DNA from: Acetomicrobium flavidum
GTDB taxonomy: Bacteria; Synergistota; Synergistia; Synergistales; Acetomicrobiaceae
Length of the DNA stretch: 64,000 nt
Direction of reading: 5' to 3'
Assembly (NCBI RefSeq): GCF_900129645.1
Contig: NZ_FSQZ01000001.1
Location: forward strand, 1,054,001 to 1,118,000
Each line of letters starts with the position of its first letter. Position 1 is the stretch's first letter. Made by a program: the position numbers and the translations under genes. The notes below the pieces were generated by a model. The model ran no database searches. It was given only the letters and a program-made list of their open reading frames with translations, and was not told where the DNA came from. Of this stretch, positions 18,061-26,362 are shown in pieces.

Positions 18061-18258
18061 TCCTCCTGTTATTACTTTTATATTAATAAGTAAAAAGCAG
18101 TAATAGTAATAGGTGCAGTGGATGCTGTGGATAAGTCGGTCTTTATGTCTGGGAGCAATACTTTTCCACCGTGGATAAGTATGTGCAAAGCTCGAAAAAT
18201 TATCCACACTTTGTACGAAAATTTCCACCTTTGAAGCAGGGGTGTGGATTATACATAC
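18061..18258. other. Probable replication origin, dnaA-dnaN spacer with DnaA-trio
   Basis: The spacer contains DnaA boxes TTATCCACA in perfect form at 18126-18134 (minus) and 18200-18208 (plus), with near matches at 18170-18178 and 18243-18251. A further perfect box lies just inside dnaA at 18293-18301. Beside the 18126 box, after 13 bases, is TAATAGTAATAG (18101-18112). Read 3'-5' away from the box this gives GAT-AAT-GAT-AAT, the pattern of a DnaA-trio on which DnaA melts the origin. An A/T-rich stretch (18071-18098) follows. Together these form the box, spacer, trio, A/T-rich order of a basal unwinding system. Confidence 0.8.
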
Positions 18259-19596
18259 TTATTCACGGGATGATCGTACGTTGTCCGCCAAGTTATCCAC
18301 AATCTTTTTCATCTTTACATCCTCTTTTAACATTTCCTCAATCTTTCTGCAGGCGTGAAGAACTGTAGTATGATCCTTTTTATTGAATGCCATTCCTATT
18401 TGCTGCAAGCTGGACTCGGTCAACTCCCTGGCTAAATACATGGCTACCTGTCTTGCCAAGGCTAAATCCGCAGTCCTCTTGGAGCTCTTTAAGTCTTCCA
18501 CATCAAAGCCGAAGTGAGATGCCACGATGTCCTGAATCATCTCTATGGACACCGGACCGACTTTTTGCATCTTTATTATGTCCTTAAGCCATTCAGCAGC
18601 GTTTTCTATGGTTATGGGCTCCATATTTAGCTGGGAACATGCTATGATGCGATTTAATGCTCCTTCCAGCTCCCTGATGTTGCTCGGTATGTTTTGAGCT
18701 AAAAAGTACACGACATCTTCCGGGATGGTATATCCCTTAAATTCGGCCTTTTTCTGTAGTATAGCTATTCTGGTCTCCAGGTCAGGTGGCTGGATATCGG
18801 TCACCAACCCCCACTCGAACCTGGAGACCAATCTCTGCTCGATGCTCTGTATCTCCTTTGGGGGTCTATCCGAGCTCAATACGATTTGGCGCTTTGCATT
18901 GTGAAGGCTGTTAAAGGTATGGAAAAATTCCTCCTGAGTGCTTTCCTTGTTGGCCAAAAACTGAATGTCGTCGATAAGGAGTATATCGACGTTCCTAAAT
19001 TTTGCCTTGAACTCTTGAGTCTTATTGTTCTGTATGGCCGATATCAGCTCGTTGGTGAACTTCTCGGAACTGGCGTATACTACACGTGCTCCCGGGAGAT
19101 GTTCTAATATGTAATGTCCTATGGCGTGCATGAGATGCGTCTTGCCCAATCCAACGCCTCCCCATATGAAGAGCGGATTGTAGGCTACTCCGGGAGATTC
19201 GGCTACAGCTAAGCTTGCTGCATGAGCAAGCCTGTTTGATTTTCCTACGACAAAGGTGTCGAAGTAGTAGTTCGGGTTAAGGCCATCAGGTGGCGGCGGG
19301 GCCTGTCTTGCAGCGGTTTCGGCCCTTTTTTGCTCTCCGTCTCTCATCTCGGTGCCCACGACTAGCTCTACTTCTCTGGCCAATCCTCTGCCCGTGACCA
19401 GTTCTCTTAGGCCGCCTAGGAAGCGCGATTGAATCTGTTCCTTCACGAACACGTTGGGCACATCCAAGGTTAGAATTCCACCCTCCAGCGATATGGGCAG
19501 GCATGTCTTAAGCCATATCTCCGTAGCTCCTTGAGGGAGTTTTTCACGAGCCATCGATAAAACTTCTTTCCACATCTCGTTTAACTTGTCGTTCAC
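18259..19596 (-). CDS. dnaA: Chromosomal replication initiator DnaA
   Basis: A 445-residue AAA+ initiator that binds DnaA boxes and opens the origin. Domain I (about 1-85) begins NDKLNEMWKEVLS; a short linker is rich in Ala/Pro; domain III has Walker A GGVGLGKTHLMHA, Walker B ILLIDDIQFL and the arginine region EIQSIEQRLVSRFEWG; domain IV ends with the helix-turn-helix signature FNKKDHTTVLHACRKIEE. Start GTG 19596 is preferred because GGGGGG lies six bases before it; the in-frame GTG at 19620 is part of a DnaA box. Boxes on both sides suggest autoregulation. Confidence 0.97.
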   Translation of the reverse strand: MNDKLNEMWKEVLSMAREKLPQGATEIWLKTCLPISLEGGILTLDVPNVFVKEQIQSRFLGGLRELVTGRGLAREVELVVGTEMRDGEQKRAETAARQAPPPPDGLNPNYYFDTFVVGKSNRLAHAASLAVAESPGVAYNPLFIWGGVGLGKTHLMHAIGHYILEHLPGARVVYASSEKFTNELISAIQNNKTQEFKAKFRNVDILLIDDIQFLANKESTQEEFFHTFNSLHNAKRQIVLSSDRPPKEIQSIEQRLVSRFEWGLVTDIQPPDLETRIAILQKKAEFKGYTIPEDVVYFLAQNIPSNIRELEGALNRIIACSQLNMEPITIENAAEWLKDIIKMQKVGPVSIEMIQDIVASHFGFDVEDLKSSKRTADLALARQVAMYLARELTESSLQQIGMAFNKKDHTTVLHACRKIEEMLKEDVKMKKIVDNLADNVRSSRE

Positions 19597-19850
19597 GAAA
19601 AGCCCCCCTAAGTTATCCACAAACTATACTCAATATTACCACAGAATTTCCACAAAAGTTATCCACATATTCACCAGTTATCTACCATGGGTGTGAATAA
19701 CTTTTACTGGAGGCTAACGGCAACCATGGGGGTTCTTAAATTGAAACGAATTTAGTGAACATTATAACATGTAGTGGGCAAGCAGCGTGGCGGAGTTATC
19801 CACATGTTATCTACATATTGTGAATAACTCCCTGTAAAGTTCTCCACACT
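19597..19850. other. DnaA-box cluster upstream of dnaA (second origin part / dnaA promoter)
   Basis: The 326-base gene-free stretch ahead of dnaA holds perfect boxes TTATCCACA at 19613-19621, 19659-19667 and 19796-19804. One-base variants occur at 19678-19686, 19692-19700, 19807-19815, 19819-19827 and 19840-19848, in mixed orientation. The middle is A/T-rich (19735-19775). With the dnaA-dnaN spacer this gives a bipartite origin flanking dnaA, and the boxes probably also repress the dnaA promoter. No rpmH gene is found here, unlike many bacteria. Confidence 0.75.
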
Positions 19851-19864
19851 TCTCGATCTAATAA

Positions 19865-19911
19865 GATCATCTTCAGCCTGTAATATGCACTTCATGATGT
19901 GCAAGATGATC
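19865..19911 (-). terminator. Stem-loop after the PPP phosphatase gene
   Basis: Nine-base arms GATCATCTT/AAGATGATC (19865-19873, 19903-19911) enclose a smaller hairpin (19886-19903). It lies 12 bases beyond the stop codon of the leftward phosphatase gene and is followed by TTATTAG on that strand. It could terminate that transcript and insulate the origin. Confidence 0.5.
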
Positions 19912-19922
19912 GGGAATGAAGC

Positions 19923-20726
19923 TTACAGCCTTATGATGTATCTTTCTACGTTTTCGGGGGAAATTTCACTAGGATGCGGAAAATAAGCGAAACACCTGGG
20001 CCAGCCGTAACCGTAACTTGCGGAAAATATGGTCACGCACTGGTTGTCGAAGTTGAGTTTATAGCCTCTGCCTGGAACATATTGGTGTCCCCTGATGAGC
20101 AGTTTTGTGCCTGTAAGATTTAAAAAGGCGGATAGGTCATCTGCTGTAAAGGCCTTGGTTCCCCCGCCTCGAGGCCAATATTGTTCGTCCAAGGGATCGT
20201 TCCATAAAATCTGAAGGCCGACCGGATCAAAAGCCTGTGCCCCGGCAAGTTCTTTTAGGTCTTTGGGGACGGGCTTGGGCACTCCTCCATGGAGGGCCAC
20301 AATACTGTCCAAAAGGGCGATCAACGGCAGAGATTCGTACCAGGCCAGGATGTCTTCGATCATGTCCTCGTAACCTTTTGCCAGTAATTCACCTGCGAAG
20401 GAATAACGGACGTTCATGTTCCAGTCTTCGTGATTGCCCCTGAGCAGTATGACCCTGTCTTGGTTTCTTGCCTGGAAGGTCAGGATGTCCTCGAGCAGTC
20501 CTATACAATCCGATCCCCTGTCCACGTAGTCTCCTAAAAATAGGAATAAGCTATCCCTTTCATCTCCGACAACGTCTATAATGTCCTTTAGGGAATCGCG
20601 TTCGCCGTGAAGATCTCCTATAATTACTAAAGGGCTGTCTGCGTCTCTTTCTACCATATTATCGCGACGAAAAGGAAGCCTTATGTTGATCTCGGTGCTT
20701 TTGATTAAAAGCTTTCGCAAGCTCAT
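19923..20726 (-). CDS. PPP-family metallophosphatase (Ser/Thr or Ap4A type)
   Basis: A 267-residue cytoplasmic phosphatase with a two-metal site. All family motifs are present in order: GDLHG, GDYVDRG, GNHED, HGG and RGH. This set is shared by lambda-type protein phosphatases and symmetric Ap4A hydrolases; the longer spacing and the WNDPLDEQYWPRGGG segment resemble the protein Ser/Thr phosphatase side. ATG 20726 follows AAGGGGTG. It is divergent from the DHH operon, 39 bases apart, and transcribed toward the origin. The substrate is unknown. Confidence 0.88.
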   Translation of the reverse strand: MSLRKLLIKSTEINIRLPFRRDNMVERDADSPLVIIGDLHGERDSLKDIIDVVGDERDSLFLFLGDYVDRGSDCIGLLEDILTFQARNQDRVILLRGNHEDWNMNVRYSFAGELLAKGYEDMIEDILAWYESLPLIALLDSIVALHGGVPKPVPKDLKELAGAQAFDPVGLQILWNDPLDEQYWPRGGGTKAFTADDLSAFLNLTGTKLLIRGHQYVPGRGYKLNFDNQCVTIFSASYGYGWPRCFAYFPHPSEISPENVERYIIRL

Positions 20727-20765
20727 GCATGATCACCCCTTCATGGTTTGGAGGTGTAAGTTGTC

Positions 20766-21773
20766 TTGAAAAGACCTTTAATTAATATAATAAGCCATAC
20801 CGATCTGGACGGCGTAGTGGCCGCTGCAGTTGCCTGGTATGCGCTTTATCCTGAAAGCGCACCGCTTCAGATTAATCTGCTGGGGTATGGAGAAATTGAC
20901 AATGCGATCCTGGAGACCCTTCAATCGGACAGGAAACCTTTAATACTCGATCTTTTTTGTCAAAGGAGGGAGACGATAGATCTCATCGACAGCTACTTTG
21001 AGGGCGGATGCCCAATTTGTTTCGATCATCACGAGACGACGTTGCAAAATTGGGGCAACAGGCCTTGGCTTAAGATCGATACCTCCTGTTGTGCTGCCAA
21101 GGTATATTACAGCTGGCTCATGTCGCAGGACTTGCCTGACAGCGCAAGACAGCGTTTGATTATCTTATCCGACATTGTTGAAGTAGCCAACGACAGGGAC
21201 CTGTGGCTGGGACAAAAACCGGAAAGCAGGCTCTGGCAGGCGCTTATCACCATGTGTGGTCCCTGGAGCGTCTTCTGCAGGCTTGTTGCCAATCCTTCTT
21301 CCTCTCTCTCCGATGGAGAATATGAAGCAACGACCGAATTTGTCCATGATCAGGAGGCGCGTTTTGCGGAGGCCCTTGAAAAGGTCAAACGTTACGGCGA
21401 CGACCTGATGGCGATTGGGCCGGAGTTGCTTGAATTTGGAGACGTGTCGGATTTCTGTGGCTTAATCTTAGATAGGACCGAAAATCCGCCAAAGGTGGTG
21501 GCGGTGGCCAACAAGAAAGTAACGGGGGAGTGGGCCGTGTCGCTTAGAAGCAGGTCGGGATTGGCCGGTAAAATTACCGGGATGTTGCGTGATGGCAGGA
21601 AGGTACGCGGAGGCGGACATGGGGATGCAGCGGCGTTATACTTTCCTCCGCATTATTCCCTGGAACAGATATGTGATTCGATCCTGTCGGCGATAAAATT
21701 GGTTTCAGAGCAGGAAAGCCCGATATCGATGACCCTGGGCGACATATTGAAGGGCAAATTAAAGAAGGATTAG
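20766..21773 (+). CDS. DHH-family phosphoesterase
   Basis: A 335-residue protein with an N-terminal DHH domain (SHTDLDGVVAA at 11-21, CFDHHETT at about 87) and a C-terminal DHHA1-like glycine loop (RGGGHGDAAALYF). Family members split oligoribonucleotides, pAp, cyclic dinucleotide products or polyphosphate at a manganese centre. Start TTG 20766 is nine bases after GGAGGTG. It leads a three-gene set with the glycosyltransferase and the class V enzyme (15- and 31-base spacers). Which phosphoester it acts on cannot be read from sequence. Confidence 0.8.
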   Translation: MKRPLINIISHTDLDGVVAAAVAWYALYPESAPLQINLLGYGEIDNAILETLQSDRKPLILDLFCQRRETIDLIDSYFEGGCPICFDHHETTLQNWGNRPWLKIDTSCCAAKVYYSWLMSQDLPDSARQRLIILSDIVEVANDRDLWLGQKPESRLWQALITMCGPWSVFCRLVANPSSSLSDGEYEATTEFVHDQEARFAEALEKVKRYGDDLMAIGPELLEFGDVSDFCGLILDRTENPPKVVAVANKKVTGEWAVSLRSRSGLAGKITGMLRDGRKVRGGGHGDAAALYFPPHYSLEQICDSILSAIKLVSEQESPISMTLGDILKGKLKKD

Positions 21774-21788
21774 GAGAGTTAATTAGCC

Positions 21789-22910
21789 ATGACTGATCGA
21801 AAGAAAAGGGCAGCTGTGATATATTCATCTATTGGCACGGGACACAAGACGGCTGCGTACGCCTTATGCGAGTGGTTTTCCAAGGTAAACGTGGATACGA
21901 TATGCCTTGACGCGTTGGCGTACGTGAACCCCATAATTAGGGGAATTTATGCCCGATCCTACCTGGAGATGGTACGCAAAGCCCCTCAGATCTGGGGCTA
22001 TTTTTATGAGTCGACCGATTCGCCCGAGGCAAGCATCGGGTTTCTCGCGGGGCTTCATGAGCTTACGGTGAAGCTCAACGCCAGGAAGTTGCTCAAGGTC
22101 TTGGCCGACTTTTCTCCTGACGTCATCATCTTTACCCATTTTTTCGCCGCCTCGGCGGTCTCACAGGAGTATAAAGGAAAGGCCCCCATCTTTCTGGTGA
22201 ATACAGATTTTTTAAGCCACGTCTTCCATCGAGACCGGGAAGTCTACGACGGTTGGTTCATAGCCTCAGAGGAGGCCTTGCTGCAGTACGAAGCGGATGG
22301 AATCGATGTAAAAAATGTCCACATATCCGGGATTCCGATTAAGCCTTCCTTTGTTTCCCCTCCTCGCAAGGCCTTAGCCAGGGAAACGCTGGAGCTGCCA
22401 CAGGATGACGCCGTCCTTCTAGTCATGGGCGGTGGCATAGGCGTTGGTCCCCTTGAGGATGTCGTCGATTCCCTCTCTCAAATAGACAATGCAACGGTAT
22501 TGACCTTATGCGGCAACAACGAGGAATTAAGGGAATCCATGGAGGAGAGGTTTTCCGACAACGAAAAGGTTAGGATTTTCGGATTCGTCAGGGGAATGGA
22601 ATATGTATATGCTGCCTCCGATGCAATAGTGATGAAACCGGGGGGGTTATCCACGTCGGAGGTCCTATGCATGGAGCGCCCCTTCTTTTTGTGTGGGGTG
22701 ATCCCGGGACAGGAACAGAGAAACAGCGACTATTTGCTTGATCGTGGAGCCGCAAAGATAATTTTCGAACCTAGGAAAGCTGCCAACACGCTATTAAGCG
22801 TCCTTCAAGACGATAAAGAGCGAAACAGGTTGCTAAGTTCGGCAAAGCGATTGGCAAAGCCCAGGGCAGGCGAATTCATCGCTAACAAGATCTTGGAATC
22901 TATTTCATGA
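21789..22910 (+). CDS. MGDG-synthase/UgtP-like glycosyltransferase
   Basis: A 373-residue GT28-type transferase. The N-terminal domain has the glycolipid-synthase motif YSSIGTGHKTAA at about 12-23, which binds the lipid acceptor side. The C-terminal Rossmann domain binds a UDP-sugar, with VMGGGIGVGPLEDVV and the late MKPGGLSTSEVLCMERP motif. Relatives make mono- or di-glycosyl diacylglycerol at the inner face of the membrane. It follows the DHH gene by 15 bases. The acceptor lipid and the sugar are inferred from family only. Confidence 0.85.
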   Translation: MTDRKKRAAVIYSSIGTGHKTAAYALCEWFSKVNVDTICLDALAYVNPIIRGIYARSYLEMVRKAPQIWGYFYESTDSPEASIGFLAGLHELTVKLNARKLLKVLADFSPDVIIFTHFFAASAVSQEYKGKAPIFLVNTDFLSHVFHRDREVYDGWFIASEEALLQYEADGIDVKNVHISGIPIKPSFVSPPRKALARETLELPQDDAVLLVMGGGIGVGPLEDVVDSLSQIDNATVLTLCGNNEELRESMEERFSDNEKVRIFGFVRGMEYVYAASDAIVMKPGGLSTSEVLCMERPFFLCGVIPGQEQRNSDYLLDRGAAKIIFEPRKAANTLLSVLQDDKERNRLLSSAKRLAKPRAGEFIANKILESIS

Positions 22911-22941
22911 CAAAGCTTAAGCTCGAAGGAAAGTGATCGAT

Positions 22942-24114
22942 ATGGGAGTATATCTCAACAATGCCGCAACCAGTTGGCCAAAGCCGAGGGTTGTGGCGGA
23001 AAGCATGGCGAATTTCATACTGAAGGCCGGCGCAAACTTAGCTAGGGGAAGTTCTTCCTGTAGGGATATAAAGACACTTGACATGGTGACAGATTGTCGA
23101 GCCAATATAGCTAGCCTTTTTGGCGGATATTGCGATCACGATCCCCGGTATGTGACTTTTACATCGAACGTCACGGAGGCGCTAAACTTGGTGATCAAGG
23201 GTTTTTTGAGGCCGGGCATGACGGTCTTGACATCTTCCATGGAGCATAACGCTGTCATGCGACCCTTGAGGCACCTGGAAAGAGACGGCGTAAACCTCGT
23301 GGTCGTCCAATGCGACGAAAAAGGGTACATGCATGAGGAAATCTTCGAGGATGAGCTAAAAAAGCATATGCCCGATCTGGTCGTATTGAATCACGCAAGC
23401 AACGTCTGCGGGACCTTGCAGGACTTAAAAGCCTTATGTAGGATCTGCCGCGATAAGGGCGTCCCCATAGTGGTGGACGCAGCCCAGACGGCGGGACACA
23501 TCCCCATATCGGTATCCGAAAACGACATAGCTGCTCTCTGTTTTACCGGCCACAAAGGCCTTTTAGGCCCCCAAGGCATTGGCGGGGTGGTATGGAGGCC
23601 GGACTTTGCCGATCGCGTGATGCCTCTTATAGAGGGTGGCACGGGAAGCTTTTCTCACGAGGAGATACAACCTAAAAGATTGCCCGACAAGTTCGAGGCC
23701 GGCACCCCCAATTTACCGGGCATAGCAGGGCTGCAGGCAGCCTTACTGTGGGCAGACAATGAAGGCAGGGATAAGTTGGCCGAGAAGCTGAACGAACTGG
23801 GAGAAAGGCTTTTGAAAGGCTTGATGCACATAGATGAGGTCATCCTTTACGGACCAATGAATATGGCGGATAGGTTGCCCGTTTTCGCATTGAACGTCAA
23901 GGGAATCGACAACGCAAAGCTTGCCCTGGACCTCGACGAGCGTTGGGGCATAGAAACACGTCCGGGATTACACTGCGCTCCCCGTGCCCATATGACGCTT
24001 GGGACGTTTCCGGAGGGTGCCCTCAGGGTATCCATAGGTCCCTTCAATACGAACGACGATATAGACGTATTGTTAGATGCCCTGTCGACCCTGGTTAGAG
24101 AAAGTCGGGGATAA
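22942..24114 (+). CDS. Class V aminotransferase, cysteine-desulfurase-like
   Basis: A 390-residue PLP enzyme related to SufS/CsdA. Features: YLNNAATSWPKP at the N-terminus, the substrate-binding stretch NHASNVCGT, the cofactor Asp/Gln in VVDAAQTAGH, and the PLP-binding Lys in CFTGHKGLLGPQGIGG. The late segment GLHCAPRAH carries the candidate catalytic Cys in the place of the desulfurase loop. ATG 22942 is chosen; an in-frame GTG at 22933 lies too close to GAAGGA. It may provide sulfur for clusters or thio-cofactors, but no scaffold gene (iscU/sufU) is nearby. Its last 20 bases overlap the convergent HAD gene. Confidence 0.85.
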   Translation: MGVYLNNAATSWPKPRVVAESMANFILKAGANLARGSSSCRDIKTLDMVTDCRANIASLFGGYCDHDPRYVTFTSNVTEALNLVIKGFLRPGMTVLTSSMEHNAVMRPLRHLERDGVNLVVVQCDEKGYMHEEIFEDELKKHMPDLVVLNHASNVCGTLQDLKALCRICRDKGVPIVVDAAQTAGHIPISVSENDIAALCFTGHKGLLGPQGIGGVVWRPDFADRVMPLIEGGTGSFSHEEIQPKRLPDKFEAGTPNLPGIAGLQAALLWADNEGRDKLAEKLNELGERLLKGLMHIDEVILYGPMNMADRLPVFALNVKGIDNAKLALDLDERWGIETRPGLHCAPRAHMTLGTFPEGALRVSIGPFNTNDDIDVLLDALSTLVRESRG

Positions 24115-24904
24115 TTATATCTTTTATGGCTACGGCGACGCCGTCTTCGTCGTTTGATGCCGTGACAAAGGTGGCCTTGGCCTTCACTTCCTCCCTGGCG
24201 TTGCCCATAGCTATGGAAATCCCTGCTGCTTCAAACATGTTTATGTCGTTTTCCGAGTCGCCTATGACGCATATCTCGTCTCTTGTTATCCCAAAGTGGC
24301 CGGCAAGAAATGTTAGGGCTTTTCCCTTGTTGGTCTCTGGATTTCCCATATCTATGTATAGGGGTGATGAGATTGCCACAAAAAGGCGATCGTTAAAATG
24401 CGACTTGATCTCATCCCTCATCCTCTCCGTTTCGCTTACGTCGTCGGCGACGGCGAGGAGCTTCGTCGGTTCCTTTTTGGGATTATAAAGTTTATCTCCT
24501 GCTACGACTGGCGTGACATCGGAATGTCTGGCGTAAGTTATGGCCTTATCGTTCAGCTCCCTGACGTAAAGCACGTCATCGATGTAGCTTTGAACGTACC
24601 AATCTCTCTCTTTGAAGAAGTTCAACGTTTCTCTTGCAAGGTCTAAGGGGATAGGTTTGTGTGAAAGCAGCTCACCTTGGGCATAACTTATCCATGCACC
24701 GTTGTAGGCGATGACGGGGGTATGTGGTCCAAAGAGCAGCGCGAACTTTTTAGCTGAGCAGAACATCCTTCCCGTTGCCACAACCAGGATGATGCCGCGA
24801 GAAATTAAGTCCCTTACAGCCTGAACGGTCCTTTCCGTTATCGTATCCTGAGATGTTAAAAGCGATCCGTCCAGGTCGATCGCCACAAGTTTTATCCTTT
24901 TCAT
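24095..24904 (-). CDS. Cof-type HAD-superfamily phosphatase
   Basis: A 269-residue haloacid-dehalogenase-fold hydrolase of the Cof/IIB subgroup that removes phosphate from small metabolites such as sugar phosphates or FMN. Motif I is AIDLDGSLL (nucleophile Asp11), motif II is VATGR, motif III is the Lys near NKGKALTFL, and motif IV is GDSENDINMFEAAG. A large cap domain lies between about 85 and 190. It overlaps the class V gene tail to tail by 20 bases. The substrate is not predictable. Confidence 0.9.
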   Translation of the reverse strand: MKRIKLVAIDLDGSLLTSQDTITERTVQAVRDLISRGIILVVATGRMFCSAKKFALLFGPHTPVIAYNGAWISYAQGELLSHKPIPLDLARETLNFFKERDWYVQSYIDDVLYVRELNDKAITYARHSDVTPVVAGDKLYNPKKEPTKLLAVADDVSETERMRDEIKSHFNDRLFVAISSPLYIDMGNPETNKGKALTFLAGHFGITRDEICVIGDSENDINMFEAAGISIAMGNAREEVKAKATFVTASNDEDGVAVAIKDIIIPDFL

Positions 24905-24963
24905 CCTGCTTCACTTCTTTATGATAATTTTAAAAAATCCGTATTTTATTATGCAGGGCATAA

Positions 24964-25710
24964 TTAAGATGTAAACAGAGCTATCGTGGCAAGGGCAAAA
25001 AGCTCGGCCAACACTTCAATTGTACCCAGGACATCTCCGCTTACTCCTCCTATTTTTTCGTGTGCCCATATGGTCAAAAGTGCACTGACGATGGATGTCG
25101 ATAGGAACGATAATATCCACAGCCACGGTCCGATCAGAAAAAATATAGCAAAACACACAAAGGAGTAGGCAAGCTCTCTTACGGAAAATCCCTCTACAAA
25201 GGGAAGGCCCATCCCGTTTTTCCACGGATAGTGACCAAAGAAGGACGCGCAACACATTGCCCACCTGCCAGATGCCCCGACTATTATGCCGATCGTTATC
25301 CAACGCCATGAGGGAAAGGCAAAAAGAAGCGATGTCCACAGTCCCAAAGCTACAATCAGCGCCATTGCCCCGTAGGGTCCGCAGCTGCTGTCCTTAATTA
25401 CCTCCTTTAGGGCCGAACCGCTCCTTCCGCTTCCCCAGCCGTCCGCTATATCGCTTAGGCCGTCCAGGTGTAGCCCCCAGCCCAGCAATATATATATCAA
25501 GGCCGATGACCATGCAGCGCCCAGGGCCGCAAATTTTAGGCTAAGAAGCACTCCTAGACCTCCCCAAAGCGCACCAAGCACTCCGCCCACTATGGGGGAT
25601 AAGGCAAGCATCATGCCATAAGGTGGTTCCCCTTCGGGCAGCAAAATTGCAGGGACCGGAATCCTGCTGAAGAACGAGAATGAAGCCGCCAGAATTTCTA
25701 CGAAACGCAA
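24964..25710 (-). CDS. cobS: Cobalamin synthase (adenosylcobinamide-GDP ribazoletransferase)
   Basis: A 248-residue polytopic membrane enzyme that joins adenosylcobinamide-GDP with alpha-ribazole (or its phosphate), the last step of nucleotide-loop assembly. The starting FFSRIPVP, the metal-binding LDGLSDIADGWGSG, the Gly/Ala-rich helices and the GVSGDVLG motif are diagnostic. Start TTG 25710 follows AAAGGAGGT by six bases; an upstream in-frame ATG (25755) has no ribosome site. It is the last gene of HD-GYP-cobT-cobU-cobS, separated from cobU by a 94-base spacer. Confidence 0.95.
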   Translation of the reverse strand: MRFVEILAASFSFFSRIPVPAILLPEGEPPYGMMLALSPIVGGVLGALWGGLGVLLSLKFAALGAAWSSALIYILLGWGLHLDGLSDIADGWGSGRSGSALKEVIKDSSCGPYGAMALIVALGLWTSLLFAFPSWRWITIGIIVGASGRWAMCCASFFGHYPWKNGMGLPFVEGFSVRELAYSFVCFAIFFLIGPWLWILSFLSTSIVSALLTIWAHEKIGGVSGDVLGTIEVLAELFALATIALFTS

Positions 25711-25804
25711 GGTTGGACCTCCTTTCAGAAGATATTTTAATAAATTGCTTTGCAATAAGCTCTCAGGTCGCCGGCTACATGGGGCTTTAAGTAACTTCCC
25801 TATT

Positions 25805-26362
25805 TTAGCTAGATGGCATTCCTCCCTTTAACCATAACGGAAGCCCTGCTATCATCATGACTACGTCATCGGCATAAAGCGCTGTTATCTGGTTAGCCCT
25901 TCCCTGGAGGTCTCTGAACCTCCGTCCCATTAACGATGCAGGTACTACCCCACTGCCGATCTCGTTACTCACCACGACCAAAAGTTCAGGCCCCTTTGTC
26001 TTACATAGCATCTCGACGTTTGAGAGAAGCTCTCCTTGCACCTCATCCCAATCATCTTCCGACAGATTCTCCATGTCGCATCTATCGAACATGAATTCTG
26101 ACAGCCATGTAGTAAGGCAATCAATCAGAGCAGCCCCCTTTACTGCATTTAGATGTTCTATCAGATCGCCGGGGTTTCCCTCCCAGGTATCCCACGATGC
26201 CGGCCTTTCCTTTTTGTGTAGCGATATGCGTCGCTTCATCTCTTCATCCTTAGCGCGCGCTGTTGCAAAAAAGGTCACCGGGCCTTTGTAGCCCTCCATA
26301 AGCTTCTTTGCGAAGCTGCTCTTGCCGCTCCTTGCTCCGCCAAGTACAAGCGTTAACCTCAT
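25805..26362 (-). CDS. cobU: Adenosylcobinamide kinase / guanylyltransferase
   Basis: A 185-residue bifunctional enzyme that phosphorylates adenosylcobinamide and then attaches GMP. The P-loop is LGGARSGKSSFA, the second nucleotide-binding motif is LIDCLTTWLSE, and the guanylylated His is expected near MKRRISLHKKERP. VVSNEIGSGVVP is the classic CobU signature. The start ATG overlaps the cobT-like stop by four bases, giving tight coupling. Confidence 0.96.
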   Translation of the reverse strand: MRLTLVLGGARSGKSSFAKKLMEGYKGPVTFFATARAKDEEMKRRISLHKKERPASWDTWEGNPGDLIEHLNAVKGAALIDCLTTWLSEFMFDRCDMENLSEDDWDEVQGELLSNVEMLCKTKGPELLVVVSNEIGSGVVPASLMGRRFRDLQGRANQITALYADDVVMMIAGLPLWLKGGMPSS

